A DNA stretch of 64,000 bases. Origin: Puccinia triticina. Taxonomy: Eukaryota; Basidiomycota; Pucciniomycetes; Pucciniales; Pucciniaceae. The stretch is from positions 8,933,880 through 8,997,879 of the forward strand of contig NC_070559.1 of the NCBI RefSeq assembly GCF_026914185.1, in the 5' to 3' direction. Below the pieces are notes generated by a model. It searched no databases. It was not told where the DNA came from and was given only the letters and a program-made list of their open reading frames with translations. The position numbers and the translations under genes are program-made. This document shows, in pieces, positions 44,822 through 56,900 of this stretch (position 1 is its first letter; each line of letters begins with the position of its first letter).

Positions 44822-45620
44822 GGTGGGGTTAGCAACTGCTGGGGACTCACGGTGATGAAAGAAAGCTGGCAGATAAAGGAGATACCTGGAGATAAGCAGG
44901 GAAGATCTGGTTTGGTTAGCCACGGTGGTAGTCGCGGAATATCCCCGAGCTTAGCGACTGCAAGGGACTCACCTTGATGAGCGGAAGCTGGCAGATCCCG
45001 GATTCCTGTGGCTAAGCAAGGACAGTCATGTCTGGTCAGCATCCCTTAGTTGGAAGGTAGTCGCGGAATGTTCACGGGTTTAGCAACTGCGAGTGACTTA
45101 CCTTGTCAAGAGCAAGCTGGCAAACAACCAAGCTTCCTGGCTAAGGAGGGAAGAGCTGGTATATTCCGCAATGTTGGTGGTCGCGGAATGGACGGACGTG
45201 CGCTTAGAAACTTGGAGTGCCCCACAATAATGAGCGGAGGCTGGCAGATACTGGAGTTTCCTGGCCAAGGAGGGAAGATTTGGTCTGGTCAGCAGTGTTG
45301 GTAGTCGCGGAACTCCTTTGGGTTTAGCGACTGCAAGTGACTCACTGTAAAGAGGGGAAGCCGGCAAACCCCGGAGTCTTGTGGCTGAGAAAAGACGGTC
45401 TGGTCTGGTGATCGGCCGTTAGTTGGAAGTCGCGGAATGTTCACGTGTTTAGCGACTGCTAGTGACTTACATTGTCAAGAGCAAGGAGGCAGATAACCAA
45501 GATTCCCGGCTAAGGAGGGAAGACCTGGTATATTCAGCATCGTTGGTAGTCGCGGAGAGGACGTGGCTTTAGCGACTGAGAGGCACTCACAGTCAAACAG
45601 TCAAGTCTGCCTGTGACGGG
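44822..45620 (-). repeat. Tandem intron modules, block A (period about 125 bp)
   Basis: On the minus strand, GTGAGT/GTAAGT donors recur at 44850, 44972, 45101, 45345, 45470 and 45590; one unit near 45,215 has lost its donor. Each is followed within about 12 nt by the stem-loop GCAGTCGCTAA...TTCCGCGACT. Each then runs through TGCTGACCAGA and CCCTCCTTAGCCAG-type acceptors into a micro-exon of about 33-35 nt ending CTTGACAAG or CGCTCATCAAG. The modules lie upstream of the SIM gene on its strand, so they could be a multi-intron 5' UTR. Confidence 0.6.
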
Positions 45621-46436
45621 CAACAAAAACACTTTACAGGTAGAAAAGGCGCGGGCTGGTTTGTGCAGAGATGATAGAAGGTTGGGCAACATGGGAGAGG
45701 GAGATAGCGTTGTCTAGTTAGTTTCTAAGGACATGGGGGTTTTGGCGACTGCATGCACAGATACATACATAAAATTGGTCCAGCGTCTTGCGGTATTTGG
45801 CGCAAGAGGAGATGTGGAGCAGAGTGTGCTGGATTGGGATTGGGTAGGGGCGGGCTAGGGACAAGGCAAGAGAATGCGGTCGTTCGCCTAAGGAGGCAAA
45901 GTATCTTCAGTCCGGTCAGCAAACTTTGGCGGTTAGGCGCGGAGGGGTCGGGACCTTTACAGCCAGAGAGCTTACCCCCGTTTGGCCAAAAAAGTGATGA
46001 TGGCTCGCTGGGTGGGGCAGATAGTGCGAATTAGTTAGTTGCTAAGGGATTGGGGTTTAGCCATCTCAGCAGTACAGTACTTACACAACAAAGTTGGACT
46101 ACGACTTTCCAGTAGCCGGTGCGTTTCGTGGAGAGTAGCCTGTTGAATTGAGGGCTTGGGAAAATGGGAGAGACAGCGGTAGTGTGGATAAGCAGAAAAA
46201 GTCTGTTCTGCCTGGTCAGCAATTGGCCAAAGTCGCGGAGGTCTCAGAGCCTTAGCGACTGAGAGGGACTCACACTGAGACAGATCGCCCCTGATGGGCA
46301 AAGGATGTGATGAGGGGGCTGGACCGGTGCTGATGGGTGAAGGAACAGATGGTTAGTGTAAAGAAGTCGCTAAAGTAATGGTGCTTTAGCGACTTCATGC
46401 TCACATGTAAATTTTGTCTGTCCAATTTGGCAGGTT
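45621..46436 (-). repeat. Diverged intron modules between blocks A and B
   Basis: The same stem-loop recurs downstream of weaker donors, for example near 46,210-46,275 (GTGAGTCCCTCTCAGTCGCTAAGG...CTCCGCGACT) and 46,368-46,412 (GTGAGCATGAAGTCGCTAAAG...TTTAGCGACTTC). Spacing is irregular. No coding frame was recognised. Confidence 0.45.
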
Positions 46437-48000
46437 CTGTGATGCAATAAAGAATGAGGGGGAGAGGGGGATCAGTGATCAGCTCATCCCCCATAGTTCT
46501 CGTTGTAGTCAGTCGCTAAGTACCCGCGGGCCTTCGCGACTGCTCTGCTTACAAAAGTTTGACTCCCTGGCCACAGTTGAAAACACAGGGCTAAGGCGGA
46601 GCGAGTGTCGGCTTGTCTTGTCGGCAAGTCCTGGGGGGGGGGGGGGGGGGGGGGCAGTAATCAAGTGTAATTGGTGTTAGTGGTAGACTTTCTAGACTGC
46701 AGGAAGATCGACGAACTGATGGGCGTTGCAGGACGGTGTTTGCAGTTTTGGTAGGATCTGTCAGGCAATAAAAAATGAGGGGGAGAGGGGGATCAGCAAG
46801 CCAGCTCGCCTTCCATAGTGGTAGCTGTAGTCGCTAAGTACCGGCCCGCCTTTGCGACTGCCGTGGCTTACAAAAGTTGGACTCCCTGGCTGGTCGTAGT
46901 AGAATAAGTAGTACACTCTCTTGACTGCAGGATGATTAACAAGCGATGGGCGTCGCAGGATGGCGTTTGTTTGCAGTTTTGGCAGGTTCTGTGAGGAAAT
47001 AAAGAATGAGGGGAGGGGAGAAGGGGATCAGCAAGTCAGCTCGGCTCCCATAGTGGTAGTTGTAGTCGCTAAGTACCCGCCCGCCTTCGCGACTGCTGTG
47101 GCTTACCAAAGTTGGACTCCCTGGCTGGCCGCAGTAGAATAAGTGGTAAACTTTCTTGACTGCAGGACGATTGACGAGCTGATGGGTGTTGCAGGATGGC
47201 GTCCGTTTGCAGTTTTGGCAGGTTCTGTCAGGAAATAAAGAATGAGGGGAGAAGGGGATCAGCAAGTCAGCTCGCCTTCCATAGTGGTAGTTTTAGTCGC
47301 TAAGTATCCGCCCGCCTTCGCGACTGCTGTGCTTAGACTGCTGTTGCTTACAAAGTTGGACTCCCTGGCTGGCCACAATAGTATATTCAGGGCTAAGGCG
47401 GAGAGATTGTTGGCGTGTTTTGCTGCCAAGTCCTGGGGGGGGCAGTAATTGAGCGGAGCGAGACCAATCGGCGTTTGTGGGACGCTCTCTTGCCGAGCTG
47501 ACAGGCGTTGCAGGACGGTGTTTGCAGTTCTGGCAGGTTCTATGAGGCAATAAATAATGAGGGGGAGAGGGGGATCAGCGAGTCAGGTCATCTCCCATAG
47601 TGGATTTTGTAGTCGCTAAGTACCCACGGGTCTTCGCGACTGCTGTGCTTACAAAAGTTGGACTCCTTGGCCACAGTTGAATATCCAGGCCTAAGGCGGA
47701 GCGAGTCTCGGTGTGTTGTTGCAGAGCTTGCAAGTCCTGGGGGAGGCCAGAATCAAGTGGAGCAAGACCAATTGACGTTCCTGGTACGCTGTCTCGACTG
47801 CAGGAAGAATGGCCAGCTGATGGGTGTCGCACGGCGGCGTTTGCTGTTTTGGCAAGTTCTGGGAGAGGGGGATCAGCGAGTCAGCTTGTCAACAAACAAT
47901 AATCCCCCGAGCCGGTGGTTGTAGTCGCTAAGGACCTCGCCCCTTCGCGACTACCGTGCTTACAAAAGTTCGACTCCGCTTACAAAAGTTTGACTCCAAG
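46437..48000 (-). repeat. Tandem exon-intron modules, block B (six predicted introns)
   Basis: Predicted minus-strand introns are 46437-46562, 46758-46871, 46989-47106, 47225-47351, 47540-47652 and 47859-47963 (105-127 nt). All have GTAAGC donors preceded by CCAACTTTTG or similar, and most end at TTTATT(T/G)CCT(G/C)ACAG-type acceptors before AACCTGCC. Each intron has the stem-loop CAGTCGCGAAGG...CTTAGCGACT about 10 nt after the donor. Predicted exons are 117-206 nt and mutually homologous (AACCTGCCAAAACTGCAAAC...). They do not keep a common reading frame, so a non-coding or 5' UTR role is likelier than protein. Confidence 0.6.
46627..46653 (+). repeat. Poly-G tract
   Basis: A run of more than 20 G interrupts one module. 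Its length is unreliable in sequencing. Confidence 0.8.
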
Positions 48001-48720
48001 AGGACAATTCACTTTTCCGGCCTACTGCGGGGCGAATGTTGACGTGGAGTTGCTGAGCTCGCAAGTCCAGGGCGGCAGTAATCAGGTGGGAGCAAACCAA
48101 TCAGCTTTCTTCGTACGTTATCTTGACTGGTGGATTGAGTTTTGCTTCATGGGGGATTGTGTTCCGCAAAGGTGCTATCCGAATAAGCAGATCATGTATT
48201 TACAATGGTAGATTTCCCACAAGAACATGCAAATACATAAAATGCTCAGGAAGTCTGGCTTGGTCATGTATGCAGCCATCAGCCAAATACGTACACAGTT
48301 GAGCAAAATTCAGGTAAATAAATACATAACTATCTATAAACTTAGCTCAGGGGATTCAGTCAGCAATGTACAGAGATCCCCAAGCTCCCTCGGCTTGATG
48401 AGGGTGGCAAAGTACGTATTTATGTATGCATGGAAAATAGTATGCGTTTGGCTTTCTTAGGCTGAGCTTATGTCAGCTCGAGCGCTGTCTACCAACTCTC
48501 ACTTGCTCGTCTCCCTTCCCACCGCGTCTGACCGCAACCACCACCCTCGGAGGCCAACAAAAACCAGCGACTCGTAGACACGTATTGGAGCATGCCATTG
48601 TCACTAGTAAGTAGTTTGGTTTACACCTACACCAACCAAAGATATTTGTCCCATCGAACCTCCTGCGGAACCGATTAACCACATAGTCACTCGATTTTAT
48701 AGTTGCTACGGGACTTCCGG
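48001..48720. other. Non-coding interval between module blocks
   Basis: No gene or repeat was recognised apart from a duplicated ACAAAAGTT-CGACTCC fragment at the left edge. Confidence 0.35.
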
Positions 48721-50720
48721 TTATTAAGAGACGCCCTGAAATTTAGCTTGAGTATCCCAAGCCTCAGAACTGACGACTGGCCCCTCTCCCCAACAGATAT
48801 AGCTTAAGGATGCAGTTACGAGAGCAATATACTTCAAGGATTGAGTCGCAAGAGCCCCTGCGACCGCATGGACATATGTGAGAGGCATTCCCCAGCATCC
48901 CCAGCAATTCCTTTGATTACCCAAGCTGACTATTGATCCACCTTTGTTGCTATTATCGTGGCTCCTACTTTTGAATTAAGGGCGGCCCTGAAATTTAGCT
49001 TGAGTATTCCCAAGGCTCAGAACGGACGACTGGCCCCCTCTCCAACAGATATAGCTTAAGGATTCAGTTAAGCGAGCAATATAGTTCAAGGATGGAGTCG
49101 CGAGAGCCCCTGGCTCCCGCAACTGACTGCATGGACATATGTGTAAGGCATTTCCCAGCATCCCCAGCAATTTCCTCGCTTACCCAAGCTGACTGTTGAT
49201 CCACCTTTGTTGCTATTATCAGCGGCCCCCACTTTCGAATTAGTAAGTGGTTGCAATTAATCATGAAATCAACTGCAAGAGCTGGAGTTTCCCACAGCGG
49301 ACTGATGCATATGGATTCTGACCAAGGCGAAGACAAACAACAATGGTATTTCAGCCCCGAATCTTTACTTATACTTGCTAATCAATCACCTCGACCAAGC
49401 GCACCAGGTTTGGTTTCGCAGTTGTATGACCTCCATGCCATGTGATGGTTTCCACTAGTATTTTGTATGACTGGGCGGGCGAAGTATAGACATCCACGTG
49501 CCGATCAATCAACCCGCTCAACCATGCGCAACAATTGACTTCAATGGATGCGGTCGCAAGAGCCCCTGGCTATGGATGCAGTCGCAAGAGCCCCTGGCTT
49601 CCGCGACTGCATGTACATATGTGTAAGGAACTTGCCAGTTTCATCAGCAATCAATCGCCCCGTCTACCCTACTCATCACCGTCCTCATTCATCTTCCAGT
49701 TGATACAGGAGGCCCGGTTAGTAAGACCGGCCTTGAGTTTGGAGCTTCAGTTTTCCATGCCCCCGAACAGACGACTAGACCCTATCCCATCAGACATAGT
49801 TCAAGGATGGAGTCGGGAGAGCTGCCCGCTCCCGCGACTGGGAGCGGCCCTGATTTTGTAGCTTGAGATCTCCCATGCCCCCAAACAGACGACTGGTCCC
49901 TCTCCCATCAGACATAGTTTGAAGATGCAGTCGCAAGAGCCGCTGCCTCCTGCGACTGCATCTTCATATGTGTAAGGCATTTCCTAGGTTCTCCACCCAT
50001 CTCCTCGCTTACCCAAGCCGACTATGGACTATTGATACACCTTTATCATCAGCAGTTTATTCTCTTTATCGGTAAGTGGGTCGATTTCATTCATGGAAAC
50101 AGCTGCGAGCGCTCCAGCTTACAATTAACAAACCATCAACATACATACGTATTCTGCCCCCGCCAAAGACAACGGGCGAAAGTATTTCAGAACAGATAAT
50201 GTACTTTGGTTTTGCAGCTGCTGGGATGCAAAGGAAGGAAGTATGTACCAAGTCTTATCTTGAATTGGTGAGTTGCCACCATGTCCTTTGATGAATGCAG
50301 TCCCGACAGCTAGTGGGTTCCGGAACTGCATGTACATGTTTGGCAGGCAGATCGCGGTTTCCCCAGCAATTATCCTCCTTACTTACTCAAGGCGACTACT
50401 CATTCACCATTGTTGCTATCTATCATCAGGAGTGCATTCTCTCCAAAGGTACTGCATCAGCAGCTAGAACATGGGCTTTTGGCCACTGGAATGAAGCACG
50501 TGGACCACGTCCAGCAAGCTCCCGTTACCTTCTTTTGTGAGTGACAAACATGCAGTTGCTAAAGCACCCGGGTTCCGCGACTTAAGCTGAATTGGCTGTT
50601 TGCCTGCAAAGCAGTATTGATATCTTTTTGGAGGACATGAGCCGATCCCCTCTGAATTTAAACGCCGAGTACTCTGAAATGCAGTCGCGAGAGGATGTGG
50701 CGACCGCGACTGCAGCTACT
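48720..50720 (-). repeat. Third family of stem-loop modules, block C (period about 250 bp)
   Basis: Copies begin near 48,724, 48,982, 49,730 and 49,850, with partial copies at 49,545, 50,290 and 50,680. Shared text includes GCCCTGAAATTTAGCTTGAG, GACGACTGGCCCCTCTCC and CCCAGCAATT. Each has GCAGTCGC(A/G)AGAGCCCCTG...CCGCGACTGCAT. On the minus strand this stem-loop follows a weaker donor-like GTACAT or GTCCAT, and the AAATTTCAG-like ends could be acceptors. The modules are less intron-like than blocks A and B. Confidence 0.45.
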
Positions 50721-53385
50721 TTTGCTCTGCACAATGTCAACATGTAGATGACTTGTGGCAATCACCTCTGGTAATACTTGGTGAGCAATTGGATTTATCG
50801 AAACATTTGCTATAGGATGGGGAAACCCTTTGGGAAGAGGACCTGATCCCCACCCCACTCATCCTACACCCATCAGCAAAGCCAAACAAACATCCCAACG
50901 ATCAGAGACTATCAACCCCCCTCCCCTCCCTAAAGGCAGGCGCCAAGACGGTCTCAGCGCGCAAGGAGCCCCTGATCGACAAAATTGCCTCTTGGCCAAG
51001 CTGGAGAACCCGCTCTCGGCCTTCTCCACTCAGGATCTCCCCCAGCAGGCCGCTGTAGGTTTACTTTTCCATGCACTCGACCCGCAATATTGCTAGACGC
51101 TGCTCCATGCTTACTGGTCAGCATGTGCATCTAACTAAGTTGCTCACATACGGGCCTATGTCAGCCATCCCCTGTGCTTGAATTGACCTGGATCCCAGCC
51201 TAGGATTACGCCCACAATATTCACTTCCAGCTGCTCAACCAGGTTGGAGTTAAGTAGCGCGAACACCTCTTCATTCCCTCTGGTGAATCAGATTATATGG
51301 TCTATGATCACACTCGGCCTCCGCAACTTCAGGTATTAAGATGGCTACCAATGCTCTCCGGCTATGTACATACAGGCAGATGAGAATATCCCCACGGTTT
51401 TAAGGAAGCCGGTGCAAAATAGTTTGTTTGTCCCCCCCACTAATTTGCTTATAGTTTGTCTCTCTTGTATGTCAGTTGCTAGCTCCGATCTCCCCTTCTC
51501 TTTTCCCGCGCTCATCTCTCCGGGAGCTACAATTGATACGTCTCTGCTCTCAGGCCCATCATATGCCAAGCCCAAGTTAACATCTCATCCCACGCCTATC
51601 CACAGACGTTCCAAACAGTTACATCGAGCTCCTTTCACCCGGCCGAATGCCCTCCTGTCCACTATTTGCTTCTCTTTATAGACTGGCATCTCCCCGATTG
51701 TTTGAGCGCTCCATTCACCAGGCAGAACTACCTCCTGTCCCGCACCTGCTTAGCTCCATTCCCAACCCCACTCCAAGGACCTGTTGCATGTTGGCCTATC
51801 AAACTAATCAAAAACAACTCGCAACTGATTAGCCTCTAGACAAAGAAAACACAGCAACAATTGACCCCCCGCATCTCTCCCCAATCGAACTGCTACGGCT
51901 CTGTATTCATCTGTGGCAAAGCTTTTTGACAACCGCACAGGTGAATATCCATATGTGCTTTGCCTCTTTGATTTCGGTGAACCAATACTCCAAGCGCCGG
52001 TGTGTAAGTTTGTCTTAACAAATTAGTCCTCGTTCTACTCATACCGCTACCATCCGACGATGATATAAACAGCTAATGCTAACACACCACCATTGCCCAA
52101 TTCTTCTTGATCTAGCACTGTTTCCGCTTCCCTGCATCCACGGCCTGTACTCAAGTCAACCAAACATCCAACCAAAGTAAGCTACACACCAGTTGCTTTT
52201 ATGTATTTGCCTATGAAGGACAGCTCCCAGACAGTGTTGCCTACTCCCAACCGTCAACTTGCGCTTGCCCTATTGTTGTATTCTCCCCCGTAAGCGCTTG
52301 TCATCCGAGCCAACCCACCGCGCACCAGTCTTCGCAGAGGTAACTTGAATGACATTTGACTCGGCGCATTGTACAATCATTAGTGTTGGAGTGAGTTGTT
52401 GGTTGGGGATAGGTATCACAAGGATGTCTGGGGTATGTTGGCCTTATGTGGAGCAAGTCTCCCATTATCAGTCTACATATATTCCATATCCTCTGCTTGC
52501 ATCACAACTACCCCTTAAAACCATCACTCGTAAATGCTCCCAACAACCAAATGACACACTAATTGTTTTTATCTGCCACCTTTGGTCAAACTAAAATAAC
52601 AGTTCACATTATAGGTAGTTGTTGCAATGTTCACCTGGATATACAAGACTGTAAGCACTGAAATGTGTGTCTTTTGTCCGCATTATGTGTATTGAGCAGT
52701 TTGAGGCTGGGCGAGGCAAGTGAAAAGAAAACGAAGGCAAGGTATAATTTTGAGCATTTTTAATCTTTGGACGCTTTCAAGGTAAATCCCATTATGATAC
52801 TCCCTCCACAAAGAGATTGCCCCCCCCCCCCCCAACTTTGCTATCATCCCAAGAGTTTTCCCAGCCTCTTTTCCTCCCACTTGACGGTCCCCCAAACCTT
52901 TTGAGAAATGAGCCAACCCACCGCGCGCCAGCCATTGCAGAGGTAACTCTATTGTCATTTGTATTGGCGCATCAAAGAAGTGATGTTAAGAGGCTGGGCA
53001 TGGCCTGGAGATGCTGTTATGATGGGAAAGGCATTGACCCTCCTTGCTAATGGTATGGCATGAATAGAGGAAAGGACTGACCAATTGCATTGTCTTTTCT
53101 CATCTATCTACCGGTCCGTCCATGGCCAATGTACTCACAATTATGCAGACAAGTAGGCCCATCAGGTTCATTGGTTGCCCCACTACTTCTAAAGCACTCC
53201 CCAGCCAAACCCCAGTGAGCCATCTGTCTTGAAATGAATCTCCAGCTGCTGCCAGCTAACGTTAAACCGGCATGCATCAGGACCACATCCAGTACACTAC
53301 AGACCACATCTCTGTAAGTGTTACAATCTGCCTCCCGTAGCAACCAACAATACATCCAGATAAATCTTCCTAACACTTCTCATGC
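50721..53385. other. Non-coding region upstream of the second TET-like gene
   Basis: Several short frames occur on both strands without recognisable content. A poly-C tract lies near 52,820. It probably includes the promoter and 5' UTR of the + strand gene that starts at 53386. Confidence 0.4.
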
Positions 53386-54916
53386 ATGGCCTCTGGATTG
53401 CCTGGTTGCGATGCAGACATGGAAGACAGTGAGCAAACTGGTGCTATAATGCCAGAAGGGCAGGAGGCTGGTACAGCTCGGACTCCTGAGGAGAAGGCTG
53501 CGTAAGTTGAATGCCTTTGACTTAGTTATTACTCAGTGTCAGGTAAGGAATGTTGATGTATTTTTTGTGCACAAATGTAGGCAGCGGAAGAAAACTAAGA
53601 GGCGTCAGAATAACCGCAACTGGGCGAACAAGCGTGCTTTGGCGGAGGCGGCGGCCACCCGCGAGCAAGTCAGCAACATGGCTCCTCCGCATGGCAGCTA
53701 TCTCAAGAAGACTGTCAAGGTTGACCCGGATTTCGATCTTTTCCCAGCAATCACGGCTGACCTGGAGGCAAGAGAGACGGCGAGGAAAGCAGCCAAGGCA
53801 AAGGGCAAAGATTTTGAAGGAAGACCGCCAACAGACAATGAGCCATTGCACCCCCGACCACCAACAGAAGCCGAAATCAAAGCTGCTTGTACCATTGTCA
53901 ACGACCCCAAGCAATTTACCTTGTACGATCATGGCCATGTTCGAGTCTTTGAGAAGTATCCCGAGAAGGAAACCCCCAAGAAAGCCCCCAAGAATGCCCC
54001 CCAGAACGCCCCCCAGAACGCCCCCGAGAATGCCCCCAAGAATGCCCCCAAGAACCAGGATCGTCCAATCATAGCTGATATCTTGTTCACCGACCTCAAG
54101 ACCATTCCCGACAAACTGCAGGACGACTTGACTTTCTTTCTAGGTTTCCTGGAGATCTTGAAAAAGTTTGTCAACAAGGTTGGAGCGGAAGGTCGGTCTT
54201 GTGGTGGTTGGATGTGGGGAATCGGTTGGCGGAAGTCGATGACACGGTTCGAAATTGTGGGGAGATACATCAACAGGCAGGCCATAGCGGACAATCTCGA
54301 GGAATTCAAACAACACATTCGAGATGCGGATTGGGCCTCACAAATCCTCTGGGACCTGTTCTATCCCATGGGTAATCAAGCTCTGAAGACCAACCAGGAT
54401 TTTATGTCGAAACACGCCATGCCAGCCTTTTCCAATGCTGCTCTCCCGAAAGATGGTGTCGAAAGCAGCAACAAGAAGTTCTTCTCCAGTCACCTCACCT
54501 TCACATCCGAAGGTTTCTATAACCTCCCGCACCTAGACCCCAGAGACAACAGACGCCTACCTTTTGCATTCTTGTTATGCATTCCGACATTCAAGGACGG
54601 TTGCATGATTGCTTTGGAATCCGATGGTTACGACGTCACCGGGGGCGACTTTGTTTTTCCGCAGTGCAAGTTTGAGATCAAGTTCAAGCCGGATACAATG
54701 GTAATGATGATATTTGCCCAGAGGAAATACTACCACGGTACACTCAAGCCATACGAAAGTGACACTTTCACGAAACTTGGAATGTCTATGCAGATTGCTC
54801 AGAAGATGAGCAATGTATGTGACAAGGTTGTTGATGGTACGATTGATGAGATTGAGAAGAAGCATGTAAATGATGTGGACTACATCATAAAAATTATTAC
54901 TGAGAATCTATCCTAA
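53386..54916 (+). CDS. TET/JBP-like 2OG-Fe(II) oxygenase (second copy)
   Basis: Exons 53386-53501 and 53581-54916 (intron GTAAGT...ATGTAG) give 483 aa starting MASGLPGCDAD. A basic segment (RKKTKRRQNNRNWANKR) is followed by a run of NAPK/NAPQ/NAPE repeats. The oxygenase domain has SHLTFTSEGFYNLPHLDPRD with HxD at about His356 and Asp358, and a distal His in KYYHGTL (about His424). The position that is Arg in FTRLGMS of the hAT-borne copy is Lys here (FTKLGMSMQ). The shared block GGWMWGIGWRKSMTRFEIVGRYI confirms homology to 12449-13669. The likely role, inferred from family, is oxidation of 5-methylcytosine or a related nucleic-acid base. The gene appears intact and is not obviously inside a transposon. 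Confidence 0.82.
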
Positions 54917-56900
54917 ATTTCTGCTAATTTCTCTTTCTTTCTCGTAGTTTCTGTATGCTGGTTGTTTCAGTTTAGCTTCACTGTTTTGTTCCATGTCTGT
55001 TGTTGTTGCCCTTTGCTGCTCTTGTTGTGTGTTTCATTCCGCCTGGCTCATTTTTTCTTGTACCTTAGCAGCAATGACTGCCAAGAAAGGAAATTAGTTG
55101 TCCTATTTCTTCAAGCAATTGTGAGCAGTTTTGGCCTTGTGTTCTCCTAATGCTTAGTAAATGACCCTCCTCCTCTTGTGTCACCAGCAAGTTGCCAAAT
55201 TATGCTACAGTTAAGGAATATAAGCAGAACTGAGTTAAATCCAAGCCCCAAACAGAAACCGTACACAAACTAGCAGTCAGTTACCCAGTCCCAGCAAACA
55301 CTGGCATCCATCGTGCAATCATAACAAACACATGGAGCAACTGGCCTGATGGACCATCTCTCTCTTGGCTGAGCAGTATGACACTAGTGAATCCGAGCCA
55401 AACCAATACAAATGCAGATCATTTTGATTGAAACAAGCGGGCTAACCCAGCAGAGTCAGACCTGGAGCATACTAGATCCATACGTATTTGCACATCATGT
55501 CAGTTCATAGCATCAGATACCAAACAAATGATCATACTTGCCTGACACTAGCATGGTTGCCTCAGATCAATGTATACTCTTACAAACACCAGTCCGAATC
55601 TTCAGGGCACTCCACCCTGCTCACCCCTCTCCACCAACCACCCAATAACTTATTGTTTGTTACCAGACTACCCACCACTCCAACAGCTCCTGTTATCCGT
55701 ACATTTCAGAAAGGGGTGAGTCCTGCAGACAGAATGTGATCCAACACCAAAACAATGCATACTACTGAAACAAGTTCTTGTACCAATCACCTAGACACTG
55801 CATTCTACCGTGGAAAAAAGCAAGAAAACAAGTCAAACTGCCTCCCAATCAGTTGTCCACTCGATTTTCAGCTCCAGGTCTAGAGCAAGCCACAAGCCTA
55901 GCAGCCAAGATTTGTAAGGGCAGTAGTAATTGACTCATGCCCCAAGGAAAACTGACCAGCTTTGAATTCACAAAAATTGAAATAGTATCAAGGCTGCTAC
56001 ACATTTCTAGTCAAACGAAATAGAACTCCTCCATACTTTCCTAGGGCCAGTAAGCAGTAAGCCAGTTACCTGTTTTCCTTTCCAGCTTGCGTACCCCAAG
56101 GTGCTATTTATCATTCCCCCATTCCAGTCGCCCATCCCCCTTTCTTCCGCGACTGCAACTGGCATATGCAAGCCCCCCTCCCCCTGAACCACTCCCGAGT
56201 AGAAGCCCCCCCCCCCCCCCCTAACCCACCCCGAGTAGATCCCCATTCCTATTCCAGTCGCGGTTTGCCCTTCTTTCCGCGACTAGCCCCCCCCCCCCCC
56301 CACAGACACACTTCACTCCCCTAAGACTGAAACAACCAAACCTTCTTCAGATCGAAAGTAACACACCACCTTATGAAGATGGATTCCTCACTTGACCTCC
56401 ATAACTTGACTAAATTGGAAGAACCAAAACCCAAAGCACCCTCCAACAACACTACAGAAGCTATATCTTCAGTAGGTACAATGTCCCTCAAAGCAAAAAC
56501 CAAGGCTAGGTCCACCCCCGGCACTCGATCATACCCAATGCAGCCTCCAGCAAAACAAGATCTAACTGCAGGTAGAACCAGAGAAAGAGTAAGCCCAGTC
56601 TCCCCCAAGCACCCACCAAACAAACCAATTTCTTGCAAGCTCATGCCTCCCCCATCATATTTTTAGGGACGAAACTGGCTCCCCATTTACCCAAGACCAC
56701 CTGCACGGCTCAGAACCCCCACCCCCAAGGTGATACATCAGGTTAGGAATTTCCACCAGGACAAACACTTGAGGAGTTAGTTTGCTCATTATCTGACAAG
56801 TTGGCCACAATCCTCCTAGTTGCCCACCATCAAAGCCCCCCATATAACAAAGGCCAGTGCAGCAAGCCATTGTCCCGAACCTCTATTGGATGCCCAGCCC
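54917..56900. other. Intergenic region with two hairpins and poly-C tracts
   Basis: It holds the 3' UTR of the oxygenase gene and the upstream region of the copy B gene. Two stem-loops of the same AGTCGC...CCGCGACT type occur at about 56,127-56,156 and 56,255-56,285, next to poly-C runs. An open frame at 56,373-56,666 is Pro/Lys-rich and is not supported as a gene. Confidence 0.45.

Noticed and set aside
48001..53385. Short frames of 60-110 codons upstream of the second TET-like gene
   Set aside because: No domains, no conserved start context and no paralogous support. Treated as non-coding.
56373..56666. Possible first exon of copy B
   Set aside because: It is in the same frame as 56901 but separated by a stop, with no homology to copy A exon 1 and no clear donor.
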